Notes under the pieces: model-generated
The model's database searches: none
Told to the model about the DNA's origin: nothing
Seen by the model: the letters and a program-made list of their open reading frames with translations, nothing else
Shown: piece by piece, positions 59,263 through 64,000 of the stretch
Layout of the letters: each line of letters begins with the position of its first letter
Numbering within the stretch: position 1 is the first letter of the stretch
Assembly (NCBI GenBank): GCA_030490835.1
Contig: CM059975.1
Location: forward strand, 60,193,174 to 60,257,173
Direction: 5' to 3'
Source: Annona cherimola
Taxonomy: Eukaryota; Streptophyta; Magnoliopsida; Magnoliales; Annonaceae
Length of the DNA: 64,000 bases
Translations under genes and position numbers: made by a program

Positions 59263-59696
59263 AAAATGAAAAATGCTTGCTTATTGAGTTTCGACTCATG
59301 TTTTGTTTTCCCAACCTCAGACAGGTGTAGGGAAAGACAAGAAATGAAGGGCACGAGTTGCTAAAAGAAAAGAAGAATCTACAAAGGTTAGTAGATTTTT
59401 GTATGAACAGATTCCCTAATGGGATATGATGAGAAAGGACATAGATTGTATGAAATTATGAAGTTATGAATAATATGAGAAGTTGATGATTTATGATGTT
59501 ATGGATAAGTCCATCATGAATGATGATGAGTATACGTTTATATGATGAAAGAAAAATAAATGAAAAAAAAATTGGACGAGATCCAATTAAGAACCCGCCG
59601 CATGATCAGGGCAACAATCCTGATTCACACTTACCAATCGACAAGATCTTGGAGTAAAGACTATGTGGACGCCTCGGTTCGGGGCGCCACACTAGT

Positions 59697-60678
59697 CAAG
59701 GCAGAAAGCAGGACAAGGAGTCCGCCCTTGACGTTACCAAGTCAGATGGTCCAGCACCAAGGATGGAAACGATCATGTTATGAAAGGATGTTCCCCGAGC
59801 TAGCATACCCTCACATGAAGGATTATATCATGAATGAAAATGATGCATTTGCACATCCAATGTTTATGAAATGCCCAAAAATTGAGATTTACGAATGGCT
59901 TACATGAATGGTCTACATGAATGATTTTCATGAATGGTTTATAAAAGGTTTCCATGAATGGTTTAAGAAAAGGTTTCTATTCCATTCGTAGTTGATCACT
60001 TGCTAGGTGTCTCCTATCGAATGGAGAGAAATGCATTTAAACAAGAATGAAATATGTTTGCTTATTGAGTTTCGACTCACATTTTGTTTTTCCTCCTTAG
60101 ACAGGTGCATGAAAAATTCAAGTGATGAAAGGCATGTTCTCGCTGAGAAAGGAAAAAGGAATTTCCAAAGGTTTATAATCCTTTGTATGTGGAAGCATGA
60201 ACGAATGCCCTAAGGGATATGGTACTATTAGTACATATGTTCAGGATACCTTGCATAGGTATTATATGATTGAGAAGGTAAAAGATTTAAAAGGCCTTGT
60301 ATAGATATGATATGATTAAGATAAGGAATGCCTTAAATGATAAGTACTTGTATGCTAAGAACTAATGGATGTATGTATGTATGGAATGAAAAGGACATGA
60401 TTAGGTCAAGAGGACCTTTAACGTAGAAGTGCAAGTTGAGATGTTATGGATGAAATGAGCACTTGATATGTGTAATTGATTACAAGCATATTATTGCTTG
60501 TAAGATGAATGAAGTGAAATGCAAAGAAATGAAATGTGATGGATAAAATAAATGAATTTTTTTTTGGACAAGATCCAATTAAGAACCCGTCGCGTGATCA
60601 GGGCAACAATTCTGATTCATATTTACCAATCGATAAGATCTTAGAGTAAGGTTGTGACGCTCGGGCTGGGGCGCCACA
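59697..60678 (+). repeat. Element F right LTR, segment 3
   Basis: Resumes after CTAGT and matches 46273-47234 to the GGGGCGCCACA end, followed by the CATAT duplication. Confidence 0.88.
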
Positions 60679-60683
60679 CATAT

Positions 60684-61593
60684 GTTCTGTTTTAAAAGCC
60701 TCAAAATGGGAACATGAGAATATTTTAAGAAATGACGATGTCCACAGAATACAATATTGACATGATAATATCCTAGGACATGAGAATTTTCGCATAGATA
60801 AAAGGTTTATGTACATATACACTGCTTTTTAAAAGTCCAGAATTTAGGATTTAAAGAGGTTTACATGAAAACATTTTATGACATATAATTATTCTCATGA
60901 ATAAAGGTTTATTTAGAAATATTTTAGGACATACAATTGTCCTCATGATTAAAGGTTTATATGAAAACATTTTAGGAGATACGGTTATTCTCATGATTAA
61001 AGGTTTATATAAAAATATTTTAGGATATACAAATGTTGTCATGAAAAAAGAAGGGTTTTATGAAAGGTTTTCATAAGGGTTTATAAGGAGAGGTTTTATG
61101 AAAAGTTTATACGAAGGTTTACATGAAAGGTTTCTTCCCATTGATAGTTGATCACTTGATAAGTGTCTCTTACCGAACGACGAGAAATGCACTTACATGA
61201 ACATGAAAAATGTTTACTTACTGAGTTTATCACTCACGTTTTGTTTTTCTAACCCTAGACAAGTTCAAGAAAGCTCAAAAGGAGAAAGGACCTAATAAAT
61301 TAAAGGGAAGAATGAATTGTATTCTTTAATGTGTTAACAAATTGTTAGCTATCATGTAAAAATTGATATGTTTAGAGAATGATTGAATGCTTGTGTTGAT
61401 TATGAAGATATTAGGTTGTGAATGTTCATGATGTATGTAAATAAGTTGATATGTTACAAGTATATAATTACTTGTGAAATGAACGGGGAAAATGATATGT
61501 ATAGTTAACTTCAAGTATATATTGCTTGAAAATAATAAAGGAAACAGAATAAAAAGAAAAAAAAAATTCTGCTAAACAAAATAGATTCAAAAA
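60684..61593 (+). repeat. LTR-like repeat P, right part
   Basis: Continues the DNA interrupted by F. After a tandem repeat (60857-61048) it follows the F/G LTR text (GTTGATCACTTGATAAGTGTC, then CACTCACGTTTTGTTTTTC), then AT-rich DNA up to LTR C. No gene. Confidence 0.55.
60857..61048. repeat. 48-bp tandem repeat, about four units
   Basis: Units of the form AAAGGTTTATATGAAAACAT, then TTTAGGACATAC and TCTCATGATT, starting near 60857, 60905, 60952 and 61000. The period, 48 bp, is a multiple of three and produces an accidental repetitive frame on the minus strand. Confidence 0.8.
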
Positions 61594-63310
61594 TATTGGA
61601 AACAAGTGTTGAAATCAAAGGTAAAATACCCAAAGCATATGTTTTAATAATTAATAACTCAATTTGAGTAAGTTTTGGCTACTAATATGTTCGTGAAATG
61701 GTTTAAGGTTGTGAAAATGAAAAATATAAAGCATGACAGGTCAAGTCGATTCCCAAGTCGACTTAGGCATTGACTTAAGCCAAGTCGATCCCCAAGTCGA
61801 CTCCAGCATCGACTTCAAGGGCGGTTTTTTGTCCAGCGTTGAAATTGGGGACCAAGAGCTGCCGAAGTCGCAAATGAAGTCGATTCCGCATGCGACTTGG
61901 GTGAAGTCGCAGACCAAGTAGACTCCAGTATCGACTTCAGACTGACAGCACAGAATTTGAAGAACAAAGTCGCAAACCAAGTCGACTTGACATTCGACTT
62001 GAGTGAAGTTGAAGACCAAGTCGACTCAAACGTTCAACTTGGATCAAATGAAGAACAAATCAACTCCAAAACAAGCAAAGTTGCATGAATTCATCATTTT
62101 GGATCAAGAACACGCATTTGAACATTTTCATGAGTTCCAAGATTCAAGTATTCAATATTTCAAGTCATGGAGCTAAAGGATTTCAAGCAAAAATGAATAT
62201 ACTGAGTTTCAAATAATATAAATCAAGGGAAGAACATTTAATTTGAAGAAATTTAAATGACCAAAGCCATCTCCAAGAAATTCAAGTTCAACTAGCAAGC
62301 TAAAGAAGTGAAGTCGCACCTGAAGTCGACTCCACATGCGACTTGGGTCAAGTTCGAGACCAAGTCGACCTGAGGAGGAACTTAAGCAGCCTGCTTACAT
62401 CTGAAGTCACACTCGAAGTCAACTCCAGCCTACGACTTGGGTGAAGTCGCACCCGAAGTCGACTCCACCTGTGACTTGGGTCGTAACATTCGAAAATTTG
62501 AACGCTGGCGCATTTATTATGCGTCAACTAAGTCTCTAACGTTCAAATCTCTCCTTCCATTATATATAGACACTCAAGTGAATGTGAAAGCATATAGAAA
62601 AGAGCAGAAACAGAAGATACTAAGTTCAAAATTCCTTTTTCCTAGCCTTGAGTGATCTATACACTTTTGAAGGAAGAACGAGTTTCAAACTTGCTGCTTG
62701 CTTCAACGCCTATCGATTTGTTTCCTCTACGAATTCTTCCTCGAGCTGTAACTTTCCTACACAAACTGTAAAGTGTAGATCTTTCTCTTTTTGAATTTGT
62801 TATTTGGTTTTGATGCTTGGTTTGATATTGGTGTTTCAAACTAAGTGATAGCAAAGTACCGTTGTGACTGGAGTGGGGACTCGTCACCTACTTGTACTAA
62901 GAGTTTTATATGCCCCTTAGAGGTAGAATCTAGAAAGAGGAGAATCTCTAGTTTTATATGCCCCCAGAGCTAGAATCTAGACAAGAGCGGAGGTTCTAGT
63001 TGTATATACCCCAAAGAGCTGGAATCTAGAAGAGAGCGGAGGCTCTAGTTGTATTCATAGAATACATAGTGGAACCCAAGTCACAAGGAGTGTGAGCTTG
63101 GAAAAGTGGAGTAAGGAAGGTTACCCGAACCACTATAAGATCTTGTCTATTGATTTTTATTTCTGCTTTCATTATCTTATTGCTTTCCATTTGTTTCATT
63201 AAAGGGGATTAAATTAATCCGGGGTAAAGTTTCTGTTTAAAGCGAAAAAAATTTTAATACCCAATTCACCCCTACCCTCTTGGGTAATTGTCGTTAACTC
63301 AGGACCAACA
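61594..63310 (+). repeat. Element C 5' LTR (copia, 1717 bp)
   Basis: Aligns with LTR D from TATTGGAAAC (TG changed to TA) to CAGGACCAACA. Dyad arrays at 61740-62480; a worn promoter palindrome GGCGCATTTATTATGCG near 62507; TATA box TATATATAGA at 62561-62570. The flank is A-rich, so the target duplication cannot be judged without the other end. Confidence 0.85.
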
Positions 63311-63312
63311 AG

Positions 63313-63324
63313 TGGTATCAGAGC
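63313..63324 (+). promoter_or_regulatory. Primer binding site, element C
   Basis: TGGTATCAGAGC two bases after the LTR. Confidence 0.93.
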
Positions 63325-63359
63325 AGGTCTTTGAGTTTAAACTAAAGAGATCTTTTGAT

Positions 63360-64000
63360 ATGGCATCCCAATCAACTTCCACCCCTGCTTTTGCCGAGCG
63401 TCAGTCTTTTACTAGACCACCTCTATTTGATGGGACCAACTTCTGCTATTGGAAGTTAAGAATGAAACAATTAATTATGGCTACAGATATTGATTCTTGG
63501 ATTGCTATCCAAGACGGCGTTGTATTACCTACTGATGAAAGAGCCTCCACATCATCCGAGGAGGAAGTTAGAGTTGCTAAAAGCAACGTGAAAGCCATGA
63601 ACTCCCTCTTTTGTGTATTACCGGCATCGAAATATGGTAGAGTGTCATCATGCTAAACCGCCAAAGAAATATGAGATACATTGATATCTATATATGAGGG
63701 AACTTCTCAAGTCCAAGGGACAAGGAGAAATATTTTGATTAAAGAATTGGAAAGCTTTAAAATGTTAGAAACAGAAAATATTTCTGAAATGTTTGCTAGA
63801 TTTTCCAAGATTACTAACGCCTTGAAAGGGCTAGGAAAAGCAATTTCCGAATCTGAACAGGTAATGAAAATTTTAAGGGCGCTACCCGAATCAAGGACTC
63901 CAAAGATCATAGCTATTGAGAAAGCAAAAGACCTCAATACACTATGGCTTGAAGACCTTATAAGCTCACTCATGTCACATGAGTTGATAAAAGAAGAAAT
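63360..64000 (+). pseudogene. gag: Element C gag, broken, partial
   Basis: ATG at 63360 gives MASQSTSTPAFAERQSFTRP, 98 codons open to TAA at 63654-63656 (CAA in B). A second stop, TGA at 63672-63674, replaces TGG of KEIWDT. Beyond it the text remains recognisable (YEGTSQVQGTRRNILI, then ISEMFARFSKITNALKGLG) to the window edge. Confidence 0.9.

Larger units (their letters stand above)
56524..59691 (+). mobile_element. Solo LTR G (gypsy type)
   Basis: Perfect CTAGT duplication (56519-56523 and 59692-59696). It runs TGTGAAATCCCAATC to GGGGCGCCACA, 3168 bp, plus strand. It is related to E and H. GAACAGT words cluster at 57872-57945. A minisatellite (58197-58475) and a 120-bp-scale duplication (59068-59262) are specific to this copy in the window. 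No internal domain is present. Confidence 0.88.
42910..60678 (+). mobile_element. Gypsy-like element F with very large LTRs
   Basis: Bounded by a perfect CATAT duplication (42905-42909 and 60679-60683). The left LTR is 4325 bp; the right LTR is 4346 bp once nested elements E and G and their duplications are removed. Only 806 bp of internal DNA lies between them, with primer site and polypurine tract but no intact gene. Such elements depend on a partner's enzymes. The TTTCGGGACGAAAC block before the polypurine tract is familiar from chromovirus elements. Confidence 0.9.
61594..64000 (+). mobile_element. Copia element C, 5' part, runs off the window
   Basis: 5' LTR, primer site and gag in order on the plus strand. 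Same family as A and B. The rest lies beyond the window. Confidence 0.88.

Noticed and set aside
60851..61042. 63-codon repetitive minus-strand frame as a repeat protein
   Set aside because: It arises from a 48-bp DNA tandem repeat (period divisible by three) in LTR-like DNA, with no start context or relatives.

Overview
The window looks like repeat-dense DNA from a flowering-plant nuclear genome. It holds no recognisable cellular gene, rRNA, tRNA or CRISPR array. Almost every kilobase belongs to LTR retrotransposons or their remains, in layers that can be ordered by target-site duplications (TSDs). The plant assignment rests on three things: Ty1/copia elements with a methionine-tRNA primer site and a SIRE-like long gag, chromovirus-like Ty3/gypsy gag and protease remains, and a TTA-flanked Tourist-like MITE. 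The species cannot be named from the sequence.

Layout. 1-451 and 9357-10087 are one old LTR (N), split by copia element A (452-9351, minus strand, TSD GATTC). A's left LTR later received a MITE (1050-1340). 10088-14440 is a patchwork of decayed LTRs: copia LTR J, fragment O, copia LTR K and a gypsy LTR fragment. 14441-21710 is a decayed minus-strand gypsy element (L). Its protease gene is split by solo LTR I (14911-20010), which itself holds solo LTR H (17712-19209, TSD CCGAT). 21711-23212 is poorly classified and includes a short acidic reading frame and an LTR-like block. 23213-26473 is a strongly deleted minus-strand LTR element M (TSD TACGC).

27059-42544 is copia element B (TSD GCATT). 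It is an unusual head-to-tail tandem, LTR-internal-LTR-internal-LTR, with an exact 6938-bp period. 42910-60678 is gypsy-like element F (TSD CATAT), with roughly 4.3-kb LTRs around only 806 bp of internal DNA. Its right LTR is cut by solo LTR E (49617-54730, TSD GTTTC), which is cut in turn by copia solo LTR D (51717-53324, TSD ATTAT), and also by solo LTR G (56524-59691, TSD CTAGT). F sits in a further LTR-like repeat P. 61594-64000 is the 5' end of another copia element, C, on the plus strand, running off the window.

How the parts relate. A, B, C, D and the decayed J and K are one copia family. Their U3 regions carry arrays of nested dyad units (AAGTCGCA ... AGTCGACT ... TGCGACTT) and, about 40 bp before a TATA box, a compact palindrome (GCGCATTAAATGCGC) flanked by inverted CGAACGTT/AACGTTCG arms. 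The gag and pol frames are adjacent, with pol in the +1 frame across a short overlap. E, F, G, H, I and P share TGTG...GCGCCACA-type termini and look like chromovirus-type gypsy LTRs. No copy seen has intact gag and pol together; the most intact gene is the 623-codon gag at 39015-40886.
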